DNA of 64,000 nt, from contig NZ_JOAK01000012.1 in assembly GCF_000720455.1 (NCBI RefSeq), forward strand, positions 304,958 through 368,957, given 5' to 3'. The DNA comes from Streptomyces virginiae. Lineage in GTDB: Bacteria > Actinomycetota > Actinomycetes > Streptomycetales > Streptomycetaceae. Below the pieces are notes generated by a model. It saw only the letters and a list, made by a program, of their open reading frames with translations, did no database searches and had not been told where the DNA came from. The translations under genes and the position numbers were made by a program. This document shows, piece by piece, positions 27,257 through 36,533 of this stretch (position 1 is its first letter; the number at the start of each line of letters is the position of its first letter).

Positions 27257-27874
27257 CTACCGCTCCCCGGTCTCCTCCTCGGAGGGGAACCGGGCGAGCG
27301 GGGCCTCGCGCTCGAAGAAGGTCTTGGCGCGGGTCAGCGCGCGCTCGTCGGCGCGTACCTGGCCGGGCCGGGAGCCGTTGCCGAGCAGCACCCCGCCGAA
27401 GCGCATCCCCATGTAGGCGGCCGTGTTGTTGAGGCTGGTGATCAGCCCGTCCGCGGTGGCCTCGTTCTCGTCGGCCATCGCCGTGACGCCCCACAGGGTG
27501 CGGCCGCCCATCCGCTTCTTGAAGTCCAGGCCGGGGACTCCCAGCCAGCCGGACCAGTAGTCGAGGTAGCGCTTGGTGTTGGCGGAGACCGCGTACCAGT
27601 ACAGGGGCGAGGCGATGACGATGTCGGTGGCCTCCAGCGTGAGCCGGCGCAGCTCCTCCTCCTGCTCGCTCACCGGCCAGGTCCCGTCCTCGTGCCGGCC
27701 GTCCTGGAAGTCGGGCAGCGGGTCCTCCGCGAGGTCCACCCAGCGCTGCGGGATGCCGGCGGGAAGCTGTTCGGCGGCGGCCCGGGCGAGGATCTCGGTG
27801 TTGCCGTCCGGCCGGGAACTGCCGAGGACGAAGAGGAACGAGCGGTCGGCGTCGGTGAGTATGTCGGTCGTCAT
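27257..27874 (-). CDS. NAD(P)H-dependent FMN reductase-like / flavodoxin-fold protein
   Basis: This 205-residue protein has a flavodoxin-like fold: FLFVLGSSRPDGNTEILARA as phosphate-binding loop, ATDIVIASPLYWYAVSANTK as the second FMN-contact region, and a GVTAMADENEA segment. It belongs to the NADPH-dependent FMN reductase/NAD(P)H oxidoreductase group. ATG 27874 is chosen because the fold begins 15 residues later and GGGGAGGG lies 11 bases upstream. It converges with the DUF397 gene 12 bp away. The physiological acceptor is unknown. Confidence 0.8.
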   Translation of the reverse strand: MTTDILTDADRSFLFVLGSSRPDGNTEILARAAAEQLPAGIPQRWVDLAEDPLPDFQDGRHEDGTWPVSEQEEELRRLTLEATDIVIASPLYWYAVSANTKRYLDYWSGWLGVPGLDFKKRMGGRTLWGVTAMADENEATADGLITSLNNTAAYMGMRFGGVLLGNGSRPGQVRADERALTRAKTFFEREAPLARFPSEEETGER

Positions 27875-28008
27875 GCGGCGTGCAACCCTCCCCGCTGACG
27901 GAGCTATTCCGTCCGCGTCCGGGGCGGGCGAAATTCCCTCGACGACGCGACCGGCCGCCGTGGACCATGACAGCCGGACGGATCGAGATCGAGGGGGACG
28001 AACCGGGC

Positions 28009-28524
28009 ATGCCCGCACCACAGCCACAGGACCAAGGCCTCTGGGAGACGCTCCCGGCGGGCATCCGCACCCAGGTCGACGGCTACGTCCTCCAGGACCG
28101 CCTCCTGCCGGCGGTGAGGCTCGTCTGGGACGCCGGGCGGGCCCACGGCATCGGCCTGCACGACGCCGAGACGGTGGTCCACGAGCGGTACGCCTTCCAC
28201 GGCGACCGGATCGCCCGTACGCCCGAGTGTCCGCTGGACCTGGAGTCCCTGGCCGCTCTCGCCGGCGGCCTGCCGGGGCGGGTGGCGGCGATCGAGGCCG
28301 TCTGGGACGGGGACACCGTCCACAACTGGTTCGTGAACCTCCTGGCGGTCACGGACGATCCGGACGAGGAGCGGCCCCTCGCCACGGTCTACGGCCGCCG
28401 CGACCGCGACCCGGCCGAGGCCGCCGCCGAAGCGGGCCGCACCCTGGCCGACCACCTCGGCGTACCGTTCCACTTCGCCAGCCCCGACACCCCGGACGAC
28501 GAAGCCCCGCGCTGGCGGCCCTGA
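28009..28524 (+). CDS. hypothetical protein, 171 residues
   Basis: The family is not recognised. The protein is acidic, soluble and without a signal peptide, with an amphipathic N-terminal half (WETLPAGIRTQVDGYVLQDR) and a beta-rich centre (AAIEAVWDGDTVHNWFVNLL). ATG 28009 has GAGGGGGA upstream; ATG 27967 is in frame but lacks a ribosome site. It lies 16 bp before the next small gene, with which it is probably co-transcribed. Confidence 0.6.
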   Translation: MPAPQPQDQGLWETLPAGIRTQVDGYVLQDRLLPAVRLVWDAGRAHGIGLHDAETVVHERYAFHGDRIARTPECPLDLESLAALAGGLPGRVAAIEAVWDGDTVHNWFVNLLAVTDDPDEERPLATVYGRRDRDPAEAAAEAGRTLADHLGVPFHFASPDTPDDEAPRWRP

Positions 28525-28540
28525 AAGGAGCCCGGTCCGG

Positions 28541-28822
28541 ATGCCAGGACAGCGCAAACGCAAGCAGAAGCAGCGGCGGGACTGGGAACGCAGCCGGCCG
28601 GACAGGGTCCCCGGGCACTGGGAACCGCTGTTCTCGACGCAGGTGCACTCGGAGCTGAAGGAGTTCGTCCGCCGCCTCCACGAGGAGGGCACGGTCACCG
28701 ATCCGGCGCAGCTGCGGATCGACATGTTCTGCGGCCGCCTCACCCACCCGTCGAGCTACCGGGTGAGCGTCTACGTACCCGACGTGGAGCAGGCCGGCGG
28801 TGGCGGGGAATCGCGCCGTTGA
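28541..28822 (+). CDS. hypothetical small basic-N-terminus protein, 93 residues
   Basis: The family is not recognised. The first 25 residues are strongly basic (RKRKQKQRRDWERSRPDR). The rest forms a short alpha/beta unit (ELKEFVRRLHEEG, LRIDMFCGRL, YRVSVYVPDVE). AAAGGAG sits 10 bases before ATG 28541. Its position suggests an operon with the 171-residue gene. Confidence 0.55.
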   Translation: MPGQRKRKQKQRRDWERSRPDRVPGHWEPLFSTQVHSELKEFVRRLHEEGTVTDPAQLRIDMFCGRLTHPSSYRVSVYVPDVEQAGGGGESRR

Positions 28823-28932
28823 CGTCGGGAAGCGGCCGGATAGGACCTGCTCACTTTGCGAGGGGGGCGCAGGGCAGTGGGATTCGACAGCCGCTGCCGA
28901 CCCCCACACGTGTCCAGGGGGTCGGAACACAC

Positions 28933-31239
28933 TTGAGACTGTCCCGTGCCGTGGGAGCCACCGCGCTCGCACTGGCCACATCCATCGGGGCGCTGGTCGC
29001 CGCACCAACGGCAGCCACCGCCACTCCGGCCCCGGGGGGCGAGGCCGTGCTCGCGGCCGAGCCGGGGGCCTTCCCGCCGGAGCTGATCCTCCTGACCGCG
29101 GGCAAGGGCATGGTGCTCAAGGACAGGAGGAACAGGGAGCCGATTTCGTGGCGTCATCCCGACGGCAGGAAGACGCCGCTCGACTGCGGTGGCGGGGTCG
29201 CCGCGCTCGGGGACGAGATCGCCTGCACGAGCGCCTCGGACCTGAAGATCCGCAACTTCGACACGGGGGCGGCCGAATCGGTTCCGGCCAGGGCGAACCT
29301 GACCTGGACCAACGCCATGTCTCCGACCCAGGTGCTGGCGTACGAGAAGGACGCGAACAGCCGGTACGTGCTCCATCTGCTCGGTCGCGCGAACGAGCCG
29401 CGCAAGGACGTCCCGGTGACGGGCGCCGGGCCCATGGGGTCCTTCGCCGTTCTCGCGTCGGACGCGCGCGGCGCGCTCCTCGAATACTGGAACACGGCCG
29501 AGGAAGGCGGGCACGGGCACCGCTACCTCGACTACGCCACGGCCACGCTCCGGGAGCTCCCGCGCCCCTCGGGCGTCGACTCCGCGTACAACAAGGCGTC
29601 GCTGGGCTCGAAGTGGATCGCCATGGTCCAGTTCGACGACGCCGTCATGGTGTCGAGGACCGACCCCTCCGTGACCCGCACGCTGTCCCTCCCCGGACCG
29701 GACCGGGTCATGCCGGTCGGTGACTGGCTGATCGCGGACACCACGAGGGGCTGGGACGACTCGGTGTCGGCCTACCCGGTGGACGGCGGCACACCCCGAC
29801 CGCTGCTGGGCAAGCTGGACGGGCCGCTGCTCCTGGGCCCCGACGGCGGCGCTTACGGGCTCTCCACCACCATCGGCAGCGGCCGCTGGGGCGTCCACGG
29901 CATCTCCACGGACGCCCAGGGCACCCTGCGGGTCCAGGAAGCCCTCGCACTCACGCCCCGGCCCTCGGACCGCAAGAGCATCGCCTTCGCCCAGGGCGAC
30001 CTCTCCGCCCTGCACCTCGACCAGACCTAATCCGTCCTGGGCTACCGCGTGTCGGTGAAGGGTCCGCTGTCGGTCGCCCCGGCGCCCTTCTGGCGCTGCG
30101 ACACCTCGCGCGAGGACCCCTCCTGCCAGCACGCGGCCTCCACGAGGTCCGGAAACGCGGCGACGGGTGACGGTCGGGTCGTCGGAGTGACGGCCGACAG
30201 TACGTCGTGCACCCAGGGCTGCGCGTACACGGCCTACATCCGGGACGCCCGCACCGGCGGCGCCCACCGCACCGTGAAGCTGCCCGGCGCCCTGCAGTCG
30301 GCCACGATGCTGAGCGCCTCCGGCCGCCATGTACTGATCCGTGTGCAGGAGAACGGGACCGAACGGCTCATGGTCCTCGACATCGACAGCGGCAAGCCCC
30401 TGGACATCAAGCCCGCCTCGACCGCGGGACTGTGGGGCTCCCTGCTCTGGCAGCCCGAGGGCGACAAGGGCGTCGTGGCGGCGACCGATCTGCGGACCGG
30501 CCAGGTCACGCGGCGCGTCGACCTCGGGTCGGGCTGCCGTCCGTACGAGCTGCAGGCGAACGGCGACTGGTTCTACTCGACCTGCTCCGCCGAGGGCGCC
30601 GCCGCGGCCGCTTACCACGTGCCGACACGGAAGCGGGTCCCGGTGCCCTTCGTCGCCGAAAAGCCCCACGGCGCGGTGGAGCTCGGCGACGGCTACCTCG
30701 CCCACGAGGGCTACGGCAGGCTGGACGTCTACAACCTGCGTTCCGGCACGGCGGTGAAGGAGCACCGCGTCGACGACTTCGCGGCGGGCGGTCCCAGCGT
30801 CGGCTTCGCCGTAGACCGCTTCGGCGGCCGCCTGGCATACCTGGGGCAGGACGAGACCGTCCACGTGGTCGCAGTCACCGGCGCCGGCTCCCCGCTCGCT
30901 GTCATCGACCAGAGCGTCCCCGGCACCCTGGACTCCAAGAGCACGACCGGCCGCCAGGCCCGTTGGTGGCTGTCCAAGCCCGCCGCGTCCTGGAAGCTGC
31001 TCGTGCGCAACCCGACCTCGGGCATCTCGACCGTCGTCCGCACCGGCGGCGAGACGCGCGGTGTGATCGATCTGACCTGGGACGGGAAGGACCAGGCGGG
31101 CCGCACGGTCGCCAACGGACCGTACGAATGGACGCTGCTCGTCAGCCCTGCGGACGGCCAGGGGGGCCCGCTCACCGCGACGGGTTCCATCACCCTCAAG
31201 GGCGCGACCTCGCAGGCGGGCCGGCCGACCCGGCCCTGA
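28933..31239 (+). pseudogene. secreted beta-propeller-like protein with FlgD-type C-terminus, interrupted by an in-frame TAA
   Basis: The first part (TTG 28933, 365 codons) starts with a signal peptide (RLSRAVGATALALATSIGAL) and reads through blade-like repeats to HLDQT, then TAA at 30028-30030. The same frame continues immediately with SVLGYRVSVKGPLSVAP for 402 more codons, with no new signal peptide. It holds further blade repeats and a FlgD-Ig-like end (GVIDLTWDGKDQAGRTVANG). The two halves make one ~768-codon gene split by a nonsense codon. Alternatives are a sequencing error or internal re-initiation at GTG 30049. TAA is the rarest stop in this DNA. Confidence 0.8.
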
Positions 31240-31257
31240 GTCGTACCGCCACGCGGT

Positions 31258-31285
31258 GAGGCCCCTCGCTCCGGCGAGGGGCCTC
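31258..31285. terminator. bidirectional terminator hairpin
   Basis: A perfect 12-bp stem (31258-31269 with 31274-31285) has a tccg loop. It lies 18 bp after the interrupted propeller gene and 22 bp before the end of the convergent secreted-protein gene. Confidence 0.85.
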
Positions 31286-31307
31286 TTGTCCTTCCGCCGG
31301 CTCGGCG

Positions 31308-31835
31308 TCAGCTCATCAGGGGCGAGCCCGTGAGCTGCCAGGTGATGGGGCCCTTGCCGTCGCCCTCGATGTCGTAGACGACGGTCGCGTCGCCGGACCA
31401 CTGCTTGGCCGGGTCCAGGGTCACCGCGGGGGTCAGGCAGGTGAAGCTGCTCTCGGGCGCGGCGTTGATGTTGGCCGTGACGTCGCAGGTCTTGCTGTTG
31501 ACCACGACGTCGGTGCCGCCCGGGACCCGGCTCTCCAGACGCGTCGTCACCTTGAAGGAGGTGAAGCGCTTGCTGGTCATGTCGGACTGGCCGTCGTTGA
31601 TGAAGCCCCAGTTGACGGTCGCCTTGCCGCGGACCTTGCCGTCCGCGACGGCCTCGACGCAGGTCGGTACGGACAGCTGCGCCTCCGGGATGATCCCGGT
31701 CATCACCTGGATGCGGGCGTTGGTGCCGGCGGTCGAGCAGGTCTGCGCCGCGCTCGCCTGCGAGACGGAGATGACGCCGCAGAAGGCGATCGCCGCGGCG
31801 CCGACGGCCGAGGCGCGCAGAAGGTTCTTGTGCAT
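31308..31835 (-). CDS. secreted protein of unknown function, 175 residues
   Basis: The protein has a signal peptide (MHKNLLRASAVGAAAIAFCG ... SQASA) with cleavage probably after ASAA. The mature part is beta-rich with four cysteines and ends VVYDIEGDGKGPITWQLTGS. The family is not recognised. It may be a small Ig-like or jelly-roll extracellular protein. The upstream 332-bp region should contain its promoter. Confidence 0.6.
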   Translation of the reverse strand: MHKNLLRASAVGAAAIAFCGVISVSQASAAQTCSTAGTNARIQVMTGIIPEAQLSVPTCVEAVADGKVRGKATVNWGFINDGQSDMTSKRFTSFKVTTRLESRVPGGTDVVVNSKTCDVTANINAAPESSFTCLTPAVTLDPAKQWSGDATVVYDIEGDGKGPITWQLTGSPLMS

Positions 31836-32167
31836 CGTTCGTTTCCCCCATGTCGGGCTGAAGCAGAGGCCGGACGGACCCTGAAATGGTCGTTTCGGCC
31901 CATGTCGCTCCCCCCGAGAAGCGGCATGAGCGGGCCGTCGGCAGGGTCGATCTTAGGCCGATGCATCACCCAACACGAAGCGCATTTACCCAGGTCAGGA
32001 CCTATGTGGCCGGTATTCGATCCTGCCCTGAAGGTGAGGGTGAGACCCTGGTCCGCCCGCGCCGCACGGCCCGGGGAGAGCCGCCACGGCTAAGCGGAAT
32101 CCGAGGTGGCCGGTGACGGGACGATTACCGGCCACGTAGGCGCGGCGCGCCCCGTACGCTGCCGGAC
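31836..32167. other. 332-bp divergent intergenic region
   Basis: This region lies between the secreted-protein gene (minus) and the VOC gene (plus). It is locally AT-richer around 31950-32030. A 9-bp perfect inverted repeat lies close to the VOC start (separate entry). No open reading frame with coding character was seen. Confidence 0.5.
32106..32135. promoter_or_regulatory. inverted repeat upstream of the VOC gene
   Basis: GTGGCCGGT (32106-32114) and ACCGGCCAC (32127-32135) form a perfect inverted repeat with a 12-base spacer, 32 bp before the VOC start. It could be an operator or a leader stem-loop. Confidence 0.4.
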
Positions 32168-32617
32168 ATGATCGATGCACGTACCCATGTCCGTGTCGCC
32201 CGGCCCTCCCTGGACCTGCGCGCGGCCGAGCGTTTCTACGTCGACGGGCTCGGGCTGGAGGTCCAGTGGCGGAGCGCCGAGAGCGTGCCCGGTGAGCACG
32301 ACCTGCTGATGGTCGGACCGGCCGGGGGCGGGTGGCACTTCGAGCTCACCCGGGACGCCTCGAACCCGATCGCGCCCGCCCCCACGGTCGACGACCTCTT
32401 CGTGCTGTACCTCGGCGAGAAGCCCGACGAGGCCCTCGTGCAGCGCCTCGTCGAGCACGGCGGGACCCGGGTGGTCGCCCACAACCCGTACTGGGACGAG
32501 TGGGGCGTCACCGTCGAGGACCCCGACGGCTACCGGCTGGTGCTCTGCTCCCGCACCTGGGGCTGGTCCGCCGGGGCGTCGGCCGTCCAGAAGCGCGCCA
32601 GCGCCGCCTCCTTGTAG
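32168..32617 (+). CDS. VOC-family (glyoxalase/bleomycin-resistance fold) protein
   Basis: This 149-residue single VOC unit contains THVRVARPSLDLRAAERFYV and GLEVQWRSAE at the start, WHFELTRD in the middle, and VTVEDPDGYRLVLCSRTW at the end. The fold underlies glyoxalases, dioxygenases and antibiotic-binding proteins; which one cannot be told. A single unit implies a dimer. The last 88 bp overlap the convergent DUF4239 gene, and the C-terminal 20 residues after the VOC core are probably non-conserved. Confidence 0.8.
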   Translation: MIDARTHVRVARPSLDLRAAERFYVDGLGLEVQWRSAESVPGEHDLLMVGPAGGGWHFELTRDASNPIAPAPTVDDLFVLYLGEKPDEALVQRLVEHGGTRVVAHNPYWDEWGVTVEDPDGYRLVLCSRTWGWSAGASAVQKRASAASL

Positions 32618-33369
32618 GGCGCGGGGCTCACGCTCAGGTCTCCGGCGAAGGGCCGGTCCAGGGCCACCACCAGGAGCAGGCTGAATCCGATCAGCCCGGC
32701 GACGGCCGACACGAAGAGCAGCTGCATCTTCAGGCTGCGCAGCCCGAAGAGGAAGGTGAGCGGGACGATCACGAGCGCGCCTCCGTAGACGAGCACCTGG
32801 AGCAGGACCGGCAGGGAGGTCTCGGCCATCGTGATCCGGGCCCGGCGCTGCGCGTTGAGGTCGTTGAGGCTGGAGGCCGCCTCCCCGTAGAAGGTCTCGG
32901 CGCGGGGCCCCTGCGGCTCGTAGGCCATGAGGGCCTGGTACAGGGCGTGCGTCTGCGCGCCGGTCGCCTCGTAGCTGGGCCGGCCCTCGCGCATCAGGGG
33001 CCACTGCACCTCGACGACGGCGTGCGAGTACGCGCCGACGGCCGCGTGCACCCTCGCGCGGTCGGCCGCGGGGAAGGCGTCGGCGCTGCGTACGACGGCC
33101 GCCAGGTCGCTGGCCTCGGCGGCGATGATGCTCTGGGTGGTCTCCAGCTGCGTCCACAGGGTGACGACGACGAAGGCGAGGATGATGCCGTAGATCGCGC
33201 CGAACATGCCGAGCGCGACCCCGACCATCTCGTTGTGCTCCCCCTGGGCCAGGTGCGGGAAGCGGCGGCGGGCCGCGACGCTCCCGGCCACGGCGAGCCC
33301 GGTGAGGCCGCCGACGAGGAGGACGGCGATGACGAAGGTGCTGAGGCTGTTGAGCAACCAGAGGATCAT
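32530..33369 (-). CDS. DUF4239 (bestrophin-like) membrane protein
   Basis: This 279-residue protein has two N-terminal membrane segments (TFVIAVLLVGGLTGLAVAG and GVALGMFGAIYGIILAFVVV), a ~120-residue cytoplasmic helical part with ETTQSIIAAEASDLAAVVRS, and two C-terminal segments near VLLQVLVYGGALVIVPL and LLFVSAVAGLIGFSLLLV. This is the layout of DUF4239/bestrophin-like domains; a channel role is only suggested by that resemblance. Its 3' end runs 88 bp into the convergent VOC gene. Confidence 0.8.
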   Translation of the reverse strand: MILWLLNSLSTFVIAVLLVGGLTGLAVAGSVAARRRFPHLAQGEHNEMVGVALGMFGAIYGIILAFVVVTLWTQLETTQSIIAAEASDLAAVVRSADAFPAADRARVHAAVGAYSHAVVEVQWPLMREGRPSYEATGAQTHALYQALMAYEPQGPRAETFYGEAASSLNDLNAQRRARITMAETSLPVLLQVLVYGGALVIVPLTFLFGLRSLKMQLLFVSAVAGLIGFSLLLVVALDRPFAGDLSVSPAPYKEAALARFWTADAPADQPQVREQSTSR

Positions 33370-33427
33370 GCGCTGCTCAACGAGCGGGGCGGGTCGAAAT
33401 CCCGGCCCGCCCCCGTACCGGCCCGGA

Positions 33428-33721
33428 TCAGTCGACCTTCGGGGTCTTCGGCAGCCCGGCGTCCAGGGCGGAGCCGGCGCCGCCGAGTGAGCTGTCGGTC
33501 GCCTTCGTGGCGGAGCCGACCGCGCCCTGGGTCACCGCGACCGCCGTCTTGGTGTCCTGAACGGTCTGCGCGGGGTGGTCGGCGATGTCGACGACACGGC
33601 CGACGAGCGGCGCCGCCCCGGCGGCCGGCTCGTCGGCGGCGTGCGCGGCGGCGGGAACGAGTGCGAGGGCGGCGCCCCCGGACAGGACCAGGGCGGCGAG
33701 CGTGCGCTTCATGGCAGTCAT
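33428..33721 (-). CDS. small secreted protein, about 97 residues
   Basis: The protein starts at ATG 33721 (or ATG 33712) with a signal peptide (KRTLAALVLSGGAALALVPA, cleaved after AHA). The mature ~70-residue part is Ala/Thr/Gly-rich and predicted helical (VVDIADHPAQTVQDTKTAVA), ending LPKTPKVD. The family is not recognised. A GGGAGG site lies 14 bases before ATG 33721. It is probably an extracellular structural or regulatory peptide; the function is unknown. Confidence 0.6.
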   Translation of the reverse strand: MTAMKRTLAALVLSGGAALALVPAAAHAADEPAAGAAPLVGRVVDIADHPAQTVQDTKTAVAVTQGAVGSATKATDSSLGGAGSALDAGLPKTPKVD

Positions 33722-33770
33722 GCCCGGCCCAACGACCTCCCGCACCCGAGGTCACCGCCGGGAACGCCGG

Positions 33771-33803
33771 CGGCCCCGGATCGGGGGGATCGATCCGGGG
33801 CCG
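33771..33803. terminator. terminator hairpin after the APC permease gene
   Basis: cggccccggatc (33771-33782) pairs perfectly with gatccggggccg (33792-33803) across a 9-base loop. It lies 49 bp beyond the permease stop on the minus strand. Confidence 0.8.
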
Positions 33804-33851
33804 CGGGGATGACTCGGCGGGTGGCGTTGCGGGTGCCGTCGGGGGGTCGGG

Positions 33852-35411
33852 TCAGTCCTCGACCACCAGGGCCGGGGTGGACTTCGTGAGGACCTCGCCG
33901 CGGAAGAAGGCGGGGCTGCGGCGCTCGGTGACGAACATGATCACCAGGCCGAGGGCCAGCAGGCCGACGCCGATGATGAAGACGCTGCCGACGCCGAGGA
34001 CGGTGGAACCGGATCCGTAGGACGGGTCCCACATGTCGAAGAGGGTCTTGCAGAACACCGCGGCCAGGAGGACTCCGCCGAGGACCGGGAAGACGCCCTT
34101 GAAGAACAGGTCGCGGGAGGAGCGGCGCAGCTCGGCGCGGAAGTACCAGGCGCAGGCGAAGGCGGTCAGCGAGTAGTAGAAGCAGATCATCAGGCCGAGC
34201 GCGAAGATCGTGTCGGTCAGGACGTTCTCGCTGACCAGGGTCATCACCGTGTAGAAGAGCCCGGTGGCGGCGCCCGCCATGACGGTGGCGCGGCCCGGGG
34301 TCTTGAACTTGGGGTGGACCTTGGCGTAGGAGGGCGGCAGCGCCTCGTACGTCGACATCGCGAGGACCGTGCGGGCCACCGGGATGAAGGTGGTCTGCAG
34401 GGAGGCCGCGGCGGAGGCCAGGACGGCGACGAAGAGCAGGATGCCGAGGACCGGGCCCATCACCGGGCCGGCGAGGGCCGCGAAGACGTTGTCGGAGGTC
34501 TCCTCGTTGGCGAGGCCGAGGCCTTCGCCGCCCGAGCCGACGGCCATCTGGGCGGCGACGCCGGTGGCGAGGTAGGAGCCGACCAGGACGACCATCGCGA
34601 TGAGCGAGGCGCGGCCGGGGGTCTTCGTGGAGCCGGTGGTCTCCTCGTTGGTGGCCAGGCACGCGTCCCAGCCCCAGTACATGAAGATCGAGAGCGAGAG
34701 TCCGGCCGTGAAGGCCGCCATGGATTCGACCGCGAAGGGGTTCATCCAGGACCAGGAGAAGTCCAGGCCGGTGTCGAAGGTGCCGGCGGAGGCCTTCTGG
34801 AAGGCCATCGCGACGAAGACGGCGAGCACGACGAGCTGGAGGCCGACCAGGGCGTACTGGACGCCCTTGGTGGCGGTCATGCCGCGGTAGCTGATGGCGG
34901 TCGCGAGGGCGATCAGGGTGAGGCAGGTGGCGATGTGGACGAGCTTGTTGTCGTCCAGGGCGGCGATCGACGGATTGCCCGTGATCTCACCGGCCAGCAG
35001 CCAGAAGTAGGAGGTGGCGACGCCCGCGAGGTTGGAGAGGACGATGATCGTGGCGATCACCAGGCCCCAGCCGCACATCCAGCCGATCCGCGGGCCGAAG
35101 GCCTTGACGGTCCAGGTGAAGGAGGTGCCGCAGTCCGGCATGGCCTTGTTGAGTTCGCGGTAGGCGAAGGCGACCAGGAGCATCGGGAGGAAGCCGGCGA
35201 GGAAGATCGCGGGCATCTGCATGCCGACCTCGCCGGCGGTGGAGCCGAGGGTCGAGGTCAGGCAGTAGACGGGGGCGACGGTGGAGATGCCGATGACGGC
35301 GCTGCCCACGAGCCCCACGGACCCCTTGCCGAGGCCCTTGCCGCGAACATCGCCGTCGGCGACGCCGCTTACCGTGTCTCCGGCCCGAGGCCGAACGTCC
35401 AGCTGAGTCAT
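33852..35411 (-). CDS. APC-family amino acid/polyamine permease
   Basis: This 519-residue protein has about 12 membrane segments and the APC entry motif near VGLVGSAVIGISTVAPVYCL, plus ELNKAMPDCGTSFTWTVKAF and MYWGWDACLATNEETTGSTK. These are typical of the amino acid-polyamine-organocation family, proton-coupled importers or exchangers. No catabolic partner gene is adjacent, so the substrate is open. It is a single-gene transcript, bounded by a terminator and a 335-bp promoter region. Confidence 0.9.
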   Translation of the reverse strand: MTQLDVRPRAGDTVSGVADGDVRGKGLGKGSVGLVGSAVIGISTVAPVYCLTSTLGSTAGEVGMQMPAIFLAGFLPMLLVAFAYRELNKAMPDCGTSFTWTVKAFGPRIGWMCGWGLVIATIIVLSNLAGVATSYFWLLAGEITGNPSIAALDDNKLVHIATCLTLIALATAISYRGMTATKGVQYALVGLQLVVLAVFVAMAFQKASAGTFDTGLDFSWSWMNPFAVESMAAFTAGLSLSIFMYWGWDACLATNEETTGSTKTPGRASLIAMVVLVGSYLATGVAAQMAVGSGGEGLGLANEETSDNVFAALAGPVMGPVLGILLFVAVLASAAASLQTTFIPVARTVLAMSTYEALPPSYAKVHPKFKTPGRATVMAGAATGLFYTVMTLVSENVLTDTIFALGLMICFYYSLTAFACAWYFRAELRRSSRDLFFKGVFPVLGGVLLAAVFCKTLFDMWDPSYGSGSTVLGVGSVFIIGVGLLALGLVIMFVTERRSPAFFRGEVLTKSTPALVVED

Positions 35412-35746
35412 GGGTCAGGACGTTAGATGGTGCGTATTCCACATCTGGAGGATCGGACTCCGGAAGAGAACAGGCCCTGACGCCTTGGAATCTTGCGGGC
35501 AAGACAGTTCACGAGCACTTAATGAAAGGTTCACTCAGGCACCCAACCGCGAATCAGCAGGCTCGACCGAGAAGCTTTCGGTATGCGGAAACCGCAGGCA
35601 TGTCCGATTTGCACTTTTCCAAACTTTCCCTCGTGACTTTGCGGTGACCACTGGTAACGGGGTACGCGGACCAGTTTGCCGTGGACATGATCACCGTCTT
35701 AGAGTCGCCGCCGTTCAAGGTCATCAACGGGGGAGTCATCACGCAC
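35412..35746. other. 335-bp divergent intergenic region
   Basis: This region lies between the permease (minus) and lipoprotein (plus) genes and is AT-richer than its surroundings. Its 35600-35700 part has candidate promoter-like text (ttgcac ... tttgcgg) without a clear -10. No coding frame is supported and no large inverted repeat was seen. Confidence 0.5.
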
Positions 35747-36421
35747 ATGCGCACCGGAACACTGCTGGCATCGGCCGCGGCCGTCACCGCCCTGTTCACC
35801 CTCACCGCCTGCGGAGGCGGCCAGAACCCGACCGTGGGAGGCATCGGCTCCGACACCGGGACCGGGACCGGCGGGGTCACGGACGGCGGGCCCCACGAGG
35901 GCACCCTGGAGAACCCGACGAAGAACGGCGGGGTCAACGGCAACGCCCCCAAGGACGGGACCGCGTTCCAGAAGCTGCCCAAGGCGGGCACCATGGCCGC
36001 GGCCGCCCGCTTCGTCAACGGCTACACCAAGTGCGACCCGATCAGTCCCGACCGCGGCGACGGCGGACCGAGCGAGGGCCCGGAGGCCTCGTTCGGCGCG
36101 AACGCCACCGTGACCGAGACCGGATACTGCGGCAGGCGGAACACCACCACCATCGTCCTCTACAAGGACGCGAAGGCCTTCCAGACCGCCTTCAAGGACC
36201 AGACGGCGAAGGAAGGCAGCGGGAACCGCAACAGCGGCATCGTCGTCGGCCAGGACTTCGCCATGGGATCCGAGAGCTCGGACGCCATGAGCGCCCTGCT
36301 CCAGCCCCGGGCCGGACTGCTCATGCTCAACTGCCACGCGGACTTCAACCCGCCGAGCGGCTTCCGCAAGGAGCCCGCCCTGGTGAAGGGCTGTGTCCTC
36401 ACCGACTACTACAAGGACTGA
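35747..36421 (+). CDS. secreted lipoprotein of unknown function
   Basis: This 224-residue protein begins MRTGTLLASAAAVTALFTLT, followed by the lipobox TLTAC (acylated Cys at residue 22) and a Gly/Thr-rich linker to about residue 70. The C-terminal domain (AARFVNGYTKCDPIS, TTTIVLYKDAKAFQTAFKDQ, LMLNCHADFNPP) contains paired cysteines and is not recognised. ATG 35747 has GGGGGAG upstream and is preferred to an in-frame ATG at 35681. It is anchored to the outer face of the membrane. Confidence 0.75.
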   Translation: MRTGTLLASAAAVTALFTLTACGGGQNPTVGGIGSDTGTGTGGVTDGGPHEGTLENPTKNGGVNGNAPKDGTAFQKLPKAGTMAAAARFVNGYTKCDPISPDRGDGGPSEGPEASFGANATVTETGYCGRRNTTTIVLYKDAKAFQTAFKDQTAKEGSGNRNSGIVVGQDFAMGSESSDAMSALLQPRAGLLMLNCHADFNPPSGFRKEPALVKGCVLTDYYKD

Positions 36422-36533
36422 CGGACCGGCGACCCCACAGCCCGGCGGACCGGCGGGCCGGCGGCCTCCGGACCCGCGGGCCTCCGGACCGGCGGACCGG
36501 CGGACCGGGCGGGCGATCCGTGAGACTGTCCCC

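Noticed and set aside
36425..36515. CGGACCGG-rich stretch as a regulatory array
   Set aside because: It is short, irregular and simple-sequence-like, with no symmetry or conservation visible. It was also not treated as part of the AlkC-like coding region.
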